A DNA stretch of 64,000 nt. Source: Clostridium intestinale DSM 6191 (GTDB lineage Bacteria; Bacillota; Clostridia; Clostridiales; Clostridiaceae). Below are positions 56,870-64,000 of this stretch, in pieces. The translations under genes were made by a program, and so were the position numbers. How positions within the stretch are numbered: the stretch's first letter is position 1; every line of letters starts with the position of its first letter. Location: the NCBI RefSeq assembly GCF_900130055.1, contig NZ_FQXU01000003.1, forward strand, positions 213,627 to 277,626, written 5' to 3'. The notes beneath the pieces were generated by a model, which was given only the letters and a program-made list of their open reading frames with translations, searched no databases and was not told the origin of the DNA.

Positions 56870-57331
56870 ATGAAAAAGATTGAATTGGAAGATAAGCTTA
56901 AAGAACTTATAAAACCTTTGGTAGATGAACAAGGATATGAGTTCTATCATGTTGAATATGTAAAAGAAAATAATGAGTATTATTTAAGGGTATATATTGA
57001 TTCAGATAATGGTATATCCTTAAGTGATTGTGAAAAAATCAGTAGATTAGTAAGCAATTTAATGGATGAATCAGATCCTATAGAAGGTCAATATTATCTA
57101 GAAGTATCTTCACCAGGCATTGATAGACAGCTATTTACTAATGAACATATGATTAAAAGTATAGGTTCTAAAGTAGTTGCAAGACTTTTAAAGGCTGTTA
57201 ATGGTGAAAAAGTTATTAAAGGGACGTTATCCGAAATAAAAGAGGATGAAATTGTTATTTTAAGGGATAATAATAGTATTATAATTCCAAAAGATAAAAT
57301 CAAGTCCATAAATATTGAAGGGGAGATATAG
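56870..57331 (+). CDS. rimP: Ribosome maturation factor RimP
   Basis: RimP assists 30S assembly. The 153-residue protein has VEYVKENNEYYLRVYID, DPIEGQYYLEVSSPGIDR (family signature) and a C-terminal SH3-like barrel. AAGGAGG at 56856-56862 is the ribosome site. It opens the conserved rimP-nusA-ylxR-ylxQ-infB-rbfA-nrnA-truB-ribF operon. Confidence 0.97.
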   Translation: MKKIELEDKLKELIKPLVDEQGYEFYHVEYVKENNEYYLRVYIDSDNGISLSDCEKISRLVSNLMDESDPIEGQYYLEVSSPGIDRQLFTNEHMIKSIGSKVVARLLKAVNGEKVIKGTLSEIKEDEIVILRDNNSIIIPKDKIKSINIEGEI

Positions 57332-57349
57332 ATTAAGGAGGGTATATCA

Positions 57350-58402
57350 ATGAATGAGGAATTCATTAGTGCATTAAAAGAAATCATTAGAGATAAGGGA
57401 ATAAGTGAAGAGTTACTATTTGCAACTATAGAAGATGCTTTGATTAACGCTTATAAAAAGAACTATTCTTTTGGAAGTGACAGAGGGGCTCAAAATGTTA
57501 GAGTAAGTATAAATACAGAAACTGGAGAGCTACATGTTTACTCACAAAGAGAAGTTGTTGAAGACGTTTATGATGCTTTAACTGAAATAGAGCTGCCAGA
57601 TGCAAAAGAAATAGATCCAAGATATGAACTTGGTGATATTGTTGAAATAGAAGTAACTCCAAGAAATTTTGGAAGAATAGCTGCTATGCAAGCAAAACAA
57701 GTTGTGCTTCAAAGAATAAAAGAAGCTGAAAGAAAAATTGTTTATAATGAGTTTAAAGAAAAAGAATTTGATATTATTACAGGAACTGTAATAAGGAAAG
57801 ACAGAGGCAATGTCTTTGTTGATTTAGGCAAATTAGAAGCAATTTTAGGTCCAAATGAACAAATGCCAGGAGAAGAGTATAATTTTAATGAAATGCTAAA
57901 ATTATATATAGTTGAAGTTAAAAATGGATCTAAGGGTCCTCAAGTTTTGGTTTCAAGAACTCACCCTGGTTTAGTAAGAAGATTATTTGAATTAGAAGTT
58001 CCAGAAATATATACTGGAATAGTAGAGATTAAATCAATATCAAGAGAAGCTAGTTCAAGAACTAAAATAGCAGTTCATTCAAATGAAGATGATGTTGATC
58101 CTATGGGTGCATGTGTTGGTCCAAAAGGTCAAAGAGTACAAAACATTGTAAATGAACTTAAAAATGAGAAAATTGATATAATTAAATGGAGTAAGCTTCC
58201 AGAAGAATTTATTGCAAATGCATTAAGTCCAGCAAAAGTACTTGATGTAACAATAGATGAAGAAGTTAAATCAGCAAAAGTAGTTGTTGACGATTCTCAG
58301 CTTTCTTTAGCTATAGGTAAAGAAGGTCAAAATGTTAGATTAGCAGCAAAGTTAACTAACTGGAAAATAGACATTAAAAGCAAATCTCAGATAAAAGAAT
58401 AG
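57350..58402 (+). CDS. nusA: Transcription termination/antitermination protein NusA
   Basis: NusA binds RNA polymerase and controls pausing, termination and antitermination. The 350-residue protein has the N-terminal polymerase-binding domain, an S1 domain (about 135-200), and two KH domains (DPMGACVGPKGQRVQNIVNEL and SLAIGKEGQNVRLAAKLT). It lacks the C-terminal acidic repeats of E. coli NusA, as usual in Firmicutes. AAGGAGG at 57333-57339 precedes ATG 57350. Confidence 0.97.
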   Translation: MNEEFISALKEIIRDKGISEELLFATIEDALINAYKKNYSFGSDRGAQNVRVSINTETGELHVYSQREVVEDVYDALTEIELPDAKEIDPRYELGDIVEIEVTPRNFGRIAAMQAKQVVLQRIKEAERKIVYNEFKEKEFDIITGTVIRKDRGNVFVDLGKLEAILGPNEQMPGEEYNFNEMLKLYIVEVKNGSKGPQVLVSRTHPGLVRRLFELEVPEIYTGIVEIKSISREASSRTKIAVHSNEDDVDPMGACVGPKGQRVQNIVNELKNEKIDIIKWSKLPEEFIANALSPAKVLDVTIDEEVKSAKVVVDDSQLSLAIGKEGQNVRLAAKLTNWKIDIKSKSQIKE

Positions 58403-58415
58403 AGAGGTGTTATTA

Positions 58416-58682
58416 ATGAAAGTCAAAAAGATTCCAATGAGAATGTGTAATGGATGTATGGAGATGAAACCTAAAAAAGAGTTAATAAGAATAGTAAAAT
58501 CTCCTACAGGAGAGATATCTGTTGATTTAACTGGCAAGAAGTCAGGAAGAGGCGCATATATTTGCAAAAATGTTGAATGTTTAGAGAAGTCATATAAAGC
58601 AAAGCGCTTAAATAAGAACTTAGAAAGTGAAATAAATGCTGAAATCTATGAAAAATTGAAAGAAGTGATTTCAAATGATTAA
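58416..58682 (+). CDS. ylxR: YlxR/RnpM family RNA-binding protein (DUF448)
   Basis: The 88-residue basic protein has RMCNGCMEMKPKKELIRIVK and SGRGAYICKN, the DUF448 signature. B. subtilis YlxR (RnpM) binds the RNase P RNA and modulates its activity. ATG 58416 follows GAGAGGTG at 58402-58409; an in-frame GTG at 58407 overlaps that site. Its end overlaps ylxQ by 8 bases. Confidence 0.92.
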   Translation: MKVKKIPMRMCNGCMEMKPKKELIRIVKSPTGEISVDLTGKKSGRGAYICKNVECLEKSYKAKRLNKNLESEINAEIYEKLKEVISND

Positions 58683-58995
58683 TAAATTTTTTCAATTTTT
58701 AGGATTGGTGAAAAGAGCCGGTAAAGTTATTGAAGGATATAATAAATGTGAAGATTCCTTAGGGAAAAAGAAAATACATCTATTTATATTTTCAAATGAT
58801 TTATCAGAAAGATCCTACAAATTATTTTCTACTTATTGCATAAAAGAAAACATACCATTTATCGATGAATTTTCAAAAGAAGATTTAGGAATGGCAATAG
58901 GAAGAGTTGAGATAAATGTAATTGGAATTACTGATAAAAATATGGCTGATAAATTATTGATTAACTATAAAGAAAATAAAAATAATAAAATTTAA
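58675..58995 (+). CDS. ylxQ: YlxQ, L7Ae-like RNA-binding protein
   Basis: The 106-residue protein starts with [22 protein letters not shown], the L7Ae/L30e/Gadd45 pattern of kink-turn RNA-binding proteins, and ends [18 protein letters not shown]. Its RNA target is unknown. It overlaps ylxR and precedes infB by 20 bases, the standard nusA operon position. Confidence 0.9.
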   Translation: MINKFFQFLGLVKRAGKVIEGYNKCEDSLGKKKIHLFIFSNDLSERSYKLFSTYCIKENIPFIDEFSKEDLGMAIGRVEINVIGITDKNMADKLLINYKENKNNKI

Positions 58996-59015
58996 TAATA
59001 TTCGGGGGTGAATAC

Positions 59016-61076
59016 ATGTCTAAAATTAGAGTGTATGAATTAGCGAAAGAGCTAGGTATTTCAAGTAAAGATTTGATAACCTTACTAGCCGAAGAATTCG
59101 CTGTTGAAGTAAAAAATCATATGAGTGTAATTGAAGATGAAGATGCTGCATTAATTAAGGAACTTTTAGCAGGGTCAACTACTGTAGTAAGTGATGAAGA
59201 GAAAAAAACTATAGTAGATGAATATGAAGAAAGAATTGCTGAAGAAGTTAATAATCAAGCTAAGAAAAAGAAAAAGAACAGAAACAAGAAAAGTGATGAA
59301 GAACTAAATGATGGGTCAATAGAAGAAGTTATAGAAATTGGCGACAGCATCACAGTTAAGGATTTAGCTGATAAATTTAAGAAACCAAGCACAGAAGTAA
59401 TTAGAACATTAATGTTTGAAGGTGTTATGGCTGGATTAAATCAAGAGATAGATTTTGAAACAGCTCAAAAGGTTGCAGAGAAATTTGAAATAATTTTAGA
59501 GAGAAAAGCTGATGATTTAACTTTAGAGAAAATAGAAGAAGATATTGATAAGGAAGAAAATCTTTCTAAGAGACCACCAATCATAACAGTAATGGGTCAT
59601 GTTGACCACGGTAAGACTTCTCTTTTAGATGCTATAAGAAAATCTAGTGTTACAGAAAAAGAAGCTGGTGGAATAACTCAACATATTGGAGCTTATACTG
59701 TAAGGGTAAATGATGAAAAAATTACTTTTCTAGATACTCCAGGACATGAAGCATTTACTGCTATGCGTGCAAGAGGTGCTCAAATTACAGATATAGTTAT
59801 ATTGGTTGTTGCAGCTGATGATGGAATAATGCCTCAAACTAGAGAAGCTATAAATCACTGTAAGGCAGCAGAAGTTCCAATGATTGTAGCAATTAATAAA
59901 ATAGATAGACCTGGTGCTAACATAGAGAGAGTAAAACAAGAATTAACAGAATATGGATTAGTATCTGAAGACTGGGGTGGAGATACTATATGTGTACCTG
60001 TATCTGCTAAAACACAAGAAAATTTAGATTCTCTTCTAGAAATGGTTCTTCTTACAGCTGAAATACAAGAATTAAAAGCAAATTCTGACAGAAGAGCTAA
60101 AGGAACTGTAATTGAAGCTAAATTAGATAAAGGAAGAGGAGCTGTTGCAAGTCTTCTTGTTCAAAATGGTACTTTACACGTAGGTGATTCTATAATAGTA
60201 GGGTCAACTTATGGTAGAATTAGAGCAATGTTTGATGATAAGGGTAAAAAGATAAAATCAGCAGGACCATCTATACCAGTAGAGATATTAGGTCTTTCAG
60301 AAGTTCCATCAGCAGGAGATAGATTTAACGTAGTTAAAGATGAAAAAACTGCTAGAACAATGGCTGAATCAAGAAAAGATAAAGATAGAACTGATCAACT
60401 TAATTCAAGTCACAGAGTATCTTTAGAAGATTTATACTCTCAAATCAAAGAAGGCAAAATTAAAGAGTTATCTGTTGTTGTTAAAGCTGACGTTCAAGGT
60501 TCTGTTGAAGCAATAAGATCTTCATTAGAAAAATTATCAACAGATGATGTAAAAGTTAGAGTTATACATGGAGGAGCTGGAGCTATTACTGAAAGTGATG
60601 TTATTTTAGCAGCTGCATCAAATGCATTACTTATAGGATTTAATGTTAGACCAGATTCTAATGCAACTATTACAGCAGAAAAAGAAAATGTTGATATGAA
60701 GACATATAGAATTATATATGATGCCATTGAAGATATAAAATCTGCTATGATAGGAATGCTTGATCCAGAATATAAAGAAGTTATACTTGGAAAAGCGGAA
60801 ATTAGGCAAACTTATAAAATTTCTAACGTTGGAACTATTGCAGGATCTTATGTTTTAGATGGAAAGCTTGTTAGAAATTCAGATGTAAGAGTAATAAGAG
60901 AAGGCATTGTTATTTTCGAATCAACATTAGGCTCATTAAAGAGATTTAAAGATGATGTAAAAGAAGTTAATGCTGGATACGAATGTGGAATAACAATTGA
61001 AAGATTTAATGATATAAAAGAAGGCGATATAGTAGAAGCTTATACTATGGAAGCTATAAAGAGAAAAGAACTGTAA
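59016..61076 (+). CDS. infB: Translation initiation factor IF-2
   Basis: IF-2 brings formyl-Met-tRNA to the 30S subunit and promotes subunit joining. The 686-residue protein has an IF2-N domain ([16 protein letters not shown]), a short lysine-rich linker, a second IF2-N-like domain, the GTPase with GHVDHGKT (194-201), DTPGHEAF and NKID, then domains II-IV. It is short because the N-terminal linker is reduced. GGGGGTG at 59003-59009 is the ribosome site. Confidence 0.97.
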   Translation: MSKIRVYELAKELGISSKDLITLLAEEFAVEVKNHMSVIEDEDAALIKELLAGSTTVVSDEEKKTIVDEYEERIAEEVNNQAKKKKKNRNKKSDEELNDGSIEEVIEIGDSITVKDLADKFKKPSTEVIRTLMFEGVMAGLNQEIDFETAQKVAEKFEIILERKADDLTLEKIEEDIDKEENLSKRPPIITVMGHVDHGKTSLLDAIRKSSVTEKEAGGITQHIGAYTVRVNDEKITFLDTPGHEAFTAMRARGAQITDIVILVVAADDGIMPQTREAINHCKAAEVPMIVAINKIDRPGANIERVKQELTEYGLVSEDWGGDTICVPVSAKTQENLDSLLEMVLLTAEIQELKANSDRRAKGTVIEAKLDKGRGAVASLLVQNGTLHVGDSIIVGSTYGRIRAMFDDKGKKIKSAGPSIPVEILGLSEVPSAGDRFNVVKDEKTARTMAESRKDKDRTDQLNSSHRVSLEDLYSQIKEGKIKELSVVVKADVQGSVEAIRSSLEKLSTDDVKVRVIHGGAGAITESDVILAAASNALLIGFNVRPDSNATITAEKENVDMKTYRIIYDAIEDIKSAMIGMLDPEYKEVILGKAEIRQTYKISNVGTIAGSYVLDGKLVRNSDVRVIREGIVIFESTLGSLKRFKDDVKEVNAGYECGITIERFNDIKEGDIVEAYTMEAIKRKEL

Positions 61077-61088
61077 AGAGGTGATTTT

Positions 61089-61439
61089 ATGGCTAATTAT
61101 AGAGGTGGCAGAATTAATGAAGAAGTAAAGAAGGTAGTTTCTTCTCTGATTCAATATGAAATAAAGGATCCTAGACTTTCAGCAATGGTATCTGTTACTG
61201 ATGTAAATGTAACTAAAGATTTAAGATATGCTAAGATTTTCGTTTCAATTTTTACAAATAATGAAGAAGAAAAAGCAGCAACATTAGACGCTTTAAAAAG
61301 TGCTAGTGGTTTTGTAAGAAGAGAATTAGGTCATAGAATAAACTTAAGATATACTCCAGAAATCATATTCGAAGAGGATAAATCAATTTCTAGAGGAATG
61401 TATATAGATTCTCTAATTGAAAAGACTAAGGAGAAATAA
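61089..61439 (+). CDS. rbfA: 30S ribosome-binding factor RbfA
   Basis: RbfA is a cold-shock-linked 30S assembly factor. The 116-residue KH-like protein has EVKKVVSSLIQYEIKDPRLSAMVSVTDV and FVRRELGHRINLRYTPEIIF, both typical. AGAGGTGAT at 61077-61085, overlapping the infB stop region, is the ribosome site. ylxP, which lies between infB and rbfA in B. subtilis, is absent. Confidence 0.97.
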   Translation: MANYRGGRINEEVKKVVSSLIQYEIKDPRLSAMVSVTDVNVTKDLRYAKIFVSIFTNNEEEKAATLDALKSASGFVRRELGHRINLRYTPEIIFEEDKSISRGMYIDSLIEKTKEK

Positions 61440-61441
61440 TC

Positions 61442-62392
61442 ATGGAAGATATAATAAAGAAAATTAATGAATCTTCTATAATAGGGATTACTTACCATGT
61501 ATCTCCTGATGGTGATGCGGTAGGAAGTGCACTTGCTTTACTACAAGGTATTAGGAAGCTAGGTAAAATTTCTTATATACTTTCAAAAGATGTTATTTCA
61601 GAGGACTTGGGTTTTCTCCCTTGTTCCTCCGAAATAGATAACGAAGTCTATGAACCTAAAGATGATACAGATTTAGTGATTATTTTAGATTGTGGCAATC
61701 TTGAAAGAGTATCAGCAGAGCTAGGTAATTATAAAGGAACCACAGTAAATATAGACCATCACTTATCAAATGATAAATATGCACAAATTAATTATGTTGA
61801 TACTAACGCTTCAGCTACAGCAGAGATAGTTTATTCACTTCTTAAGGCTATGAATGTTATCGTTAATAAGGACATGGCTACATGCCTCTATACGTCTATT
61901 GTTACTGATACAGGATCATTTAGGCATTCGAATGTAACTAAGAGAACTCATGAGATAGCTGGGGAATTAATATCCTTAGGTATAAATAATTCAGTAGTAC
62001 ATTCAGAACTTTTTGATAATAAGCCTATAGAGAGTTTGATTCTATTAGGCGAGGTTATAAAAAACATAAGAACATATTTTAATGGTAAAGTATCGGTTTT
62101 AGAAATAACAAATCGTATATGTGATGCTATAGGTATACCTCCTGAAGAGGTAGCAGATGTCGTTAATTTTGGGCTACAAGTTAAAGGCGTAGAAGTTGCT
62201 ATATTACTTAAGGAAGCTTCTAACGGGATTAAAGTAAGTTTAAGAAGTAAAAATAATTTTGATGTTAGAAATATTGCAGGACTTTTTGGAGGAGGAGGGC
62301 ATTCTAAGGCCTCAGGTGTATTTTTCAAGGAGAAATCAATAGATGAAGCTAAAGAATTACTTCTTAGCGCAATAGAAAAAGAGTTGATATAA
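61442..62392 (+). CDS. nrnA: DHH/DHHA1 phosphoesterase, NrnA-like oligoribonuclease
   Basis: NrnA degrades nano-RNA and dephosphorylates pAp. The 316-residue protein has HVSPDGDAVGSALAL (from His19), DHH at 105-107 in NIDHHLSND, and the DHHA1 domain with GGGGHSKASG near residues 282-291. c-di-AMP phosphodiesterases share these domains, but this protein lacks the membrane and GGDEF parts of GdpP. It shares one base with truB. Confidence 0.93.
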   Translation: MEDIIKKINESSIIGITYHVSPDGDAVGSALALLQGIRKLGKISYILSKDVISEDLGFLPCSSEIDNEVYEPKDDTDLVIILDCGNLERVSAELGNYKGTTVNIDHHLSNDKYAQINYVDTNASATAEIVYSLLKAMNVIVNKDMATCLYTSIVTDTGSFRHSNVTKRTHEIAGELISLGINNSVVHSELFDNKPIESLILLGEVIKNIRTYFNGKVSVLEITNRICDAIGIPPEEVADVVNFGLQVKGVEVAILLKEASNGIKVSLRSKNNFDVRNIAGLFGGGGHSKASGVFFKEKSIDEAKELLLSAIEKELI

Positions 62393-63267
62393 TGAATGGT
62401 GTAATTATTGTGAATAAACCCAAAGGAATAACATCTTTTCAAGTTGTTTCTAGGGTAAGAAAGATTGTTGGAGTAAAAAAGGTTGGTCATACTGGTACTT
62501 TAGATCCTTTGGCGACAGGTGTTTTGCCTATTTGTATTGGAAAAGCTACCAAAATAATTGATTATATAATGGAAGGTAAAAAAGGTTATAGTGTATCTTT
62601 TGAGCTTGGAAAAATTACTGATACTTACGACAGTGAAGGTAAAGTAATTGATGAAAAACCAGTTATTGGAATTGACGAACATAGAGTACTTGAAGTTATA
62701 GAATCTTTTAAAGGACCTATAATGCAAGAACCTCCAATGTATTCAGCGCTAAAACAAAATGGTAAAAGATTATATGAGTTAGCAAGAAAAGGAATAGAGG
62801 TCGAAAGAAAAAAAAGACCAGTTACTATTTACAGTATAGAAAATATACAAATATCACTTCCTAAAATATCGATGGATGTCGTGTGCTCCAAAGGAACTTA
62901 TATTAGAAGCTTGTGTTATGATATAGGTAAAGAACTTGAAGTTGGGGCTTTCATGACTGAATTAAAAAGGACTTTATCTAGTCCGTTTTCAATAGATGAT
63001 GCTATAAATTACGATGATTTGGAAAAAGTTATTGTAGAAGATAACTTAATGACTATGGATAAAACATTAGATTTCTATGATAAAATTATTATAGAAAATG
63101 GATATGAAAAGTTACTTTTAAACGGGGTTAAAGTTTCAGATAAAAGATTTTGTAAAGCAAGAGTTGAAGAGGATAAGCTTTTTAGAGTATATACCAGTGA
63201 AGAAACGTTTATAGGTATAGGTAAAATGGATTCTTATGGTTTTAAACTGGAAAAAAATCTAATGTAA
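62392..63267 (+). CDS. truB: tRNA pseudouridine-55 synthase TruB
   Basis: TruB makes pseudouridine 55 in the T loop of tRNAs. The 291-residue protein has VGHTGTLDPLATGVLPI with catalytic Asp38, and SKGTYIRSLCYDIG. The start overlaps the nrnA stop (TAATG); a GAG-rich ribosome site is in the end of nrnA. It precedes ribF, as in most Firmicutes. Confidence 0.97.
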   Translation: MNGVIIVNKPKGITSFQVVSRVRKIVGVKKVGHTGTLDPLATGVLPICIGKATKIIDYIMEGKKGYSVSFELGKITDTYDSEGKVIDEKPVIGIDEHRVLEVIESFKGPIMQEPPMYSALKQNGKRLYELARKGIEVERKKRPVTIYSIENIQISLPKISMDVVCSKGTYIRSLCYDIGKELEVGAFMTELKRTLSSPFSIDDAINYDDLEKVIVEDNLMTMDKTLDFYDKIIIENGYEKLLLNGVKVSDKRFCKARVEEDKLFRVYTSEETFIGIGKMDSYGFKLEKNLM

Positions 63268-63287
63268 TAAAATCAAGAGGTATATGA

Positions 63288-64000
63288 ATGGTTGTAATAG
63301 ATGAGAAGTACGAAGGAATTATTTCTGAAGACACATATATAGCACTTGGAAGCTTTGATGGTCTACATATTGGACATTTAACATTAATAAATAAAGCTAT
63401 TGAGCTAGCTGATAAGTTTAATGGAAAAAGTATGGTTTTTTCTTTTAAAAATCATCCTTTAAGTTTTATAAGGCCAGAATCTGCCCCTAAATTACTAATG
63501 AATAAAGATGAAAAATTATCAGTATTAGAAAAGTTAGGGATAGATATCTGTTGTCTAATAGATTTTAATGAGAATGTTATGAAAATGCAGCCAGAAGATT
63601 TCGTAGAGCTTTTGAGTAAAAAGTATAAAGCTAAAGGAATAATCGTTGGATTTAATCATAAATTTGGATATAAAAATAAAGGTGATATTAACCTTTTAAA
63701 AAGTCTTGAAGCTGTTTATGGCTATAAAGTTTATGTGTTGGATGCTTATTCTTATGGGGAAGAAGTAGTTAGTTCTTCAAGAATAAGAGAAGAAATATCC
63801 AATGGAGATTTAGAGGAAGCTAATAAGATGCTATCAAGGGAATATTTTTTAGAAGGCAAAGTTATACATGGTAAGAAGTTAGGGAGACAGCTAGGATTCC
63901 CTACAGCAAATTTAGAGTATAATAGTAATTATGTATTACCTAAAACAGGTGTATATTATACAAATGTTTTGGTTAATAATGAAATATATAAGGGTATAAC
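63288..64000 (+). CDS. ribF: Bifunctional riboflavin kinase/FAD synthetase RibF, 5' part
   Basis: The frame starts at ATG 63288, 7 bases after AAGAGG (63275-63280), and runs off the window after 237 codons. The N-terminal FAD synthetase domain has ALGSFDGLHIGH, a nucleotidyltransferase HIGH motif, then SFKNHP and VVSSSRIREEI. The start of the riboflavin kinase domain is visible as GKKLGRQLGFPTANL. RibF makes FMN and FAD. ATG 63284 is in another frame and stops at once. No FMN riboswitch precedes it; it is read from the nusA operon. Confidence 0.95.
   Translation, partial: MVVIDEKYEGIISEDTYIALGSFDGLHIGHLTLINKAIELADKFNGKSMVFSFKNHPLSFIRPESAPKLLMNKDEKLSVLEKLGIDICCLIDFNENVMKMQPEDFVELLSKKYKAKGIIVGFNHKFGYKNKGDINLLKSLEAVYGYKVYVLDAYSYGEEVVSSSRIREEISNGDLEEANKMLSREYFLEGKVIHGKKLGRQLGFPTANLEYNSNYVLPKTGVYYTNVLVNNEIYKGI

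Noticed and set aside
61948-62490. 180-codon minus-strand frame opposite nrnA and truB
   Set aside because: It crosses the junction of two well-supported genes and has no motif or ribosome site.

Overview
The window is a low-GC, AT-rich block of chromosomal housekeeping genes from a spore-forming Clostridium-type Firmicute (Clostridium sensu stricto is my inference; I cannot name the species). The evidence is the strong AGGAGG ribosome sites, the A/T-rich codon use, PolC, CodY, a PASTA-domain PrkC kinase, the sporulation genes spoVM and ylbJ, and gene order that follows clostridial and bacillar chromosomes almost throughout. Nearly all genes are on the + strand. The exceptions are rpmB, the ylbJ-tmcAL pair and yraN.

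Region 1 (1-9.6 kb) holds the end of coaBC, then priA-def-fmt-(yugP-like)-rsmB-rlmN-stp-prkC. It covers replication restart, maturation of initiator Met-tRNA and nascent peptides, rRNA methylation, and a Ser/Thr phosphatase-kinase pair that senses the cell wall. A 393-bp gap (9516-9908) follows, with a terminator, a large palindrome and an exact 16-bp tandem duplication. Region 2 (9.9-23.1 kb) holds rsgA-rpe-thiN-spoVM, inverted rpmB, asp23-like and fakA-like genes, recG, rsmD-coaD, an uncharacterised coiled-coil gene, the minus-strand tmcAL-ylbJ pair, and pta-ackA for acetate and ATP production.

Region 3 (23.1-36 kb) holds yceD-rpmF-plsX-acpP-rnc, an Elp3-like radical SAM gene, a 31-codon membrane peptide, smc-ftsY, ylxM-ffh-rpsP-khpA-rimM-trmD-rplS. 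It links lipid synthesis, chromosome condensation, SRP targeting and ribosome assembly. Region 4 (36-44 kb) holds rbgA-rnhB, convergent yraN, comM-dprA-topA and codY. Region 5 (44-56.7 kb) holds rpsB-tsf-pyrH-frr-uppS-cdsA-dxr-rseP-ispG-polC. Region 6 (56.8-64 kb) holds rimP-nusA-ylxR-ylxQ-infB-rbfA-nrnA-truB and the start of ribF.

I found no prophage, insertion sequence with an intact transposase, CRISPR array, tRNA, rRNA or defence island. No gene cluster here looks like an undescribed system. The most unusual material lies between genes: hairpins between the Shine-Dalgarno and the start codon of khpA and topA, a terminator whose stem carries the next -35 box, a terminator inside a convergent gene, structured leaders for rpsB, rplS and rnc, an octamer tandem repeat after the radical SAM gene, and the palindromic element before rsgA. 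Two very short genes (spoVM and a single-span membrane peptide) are also present.
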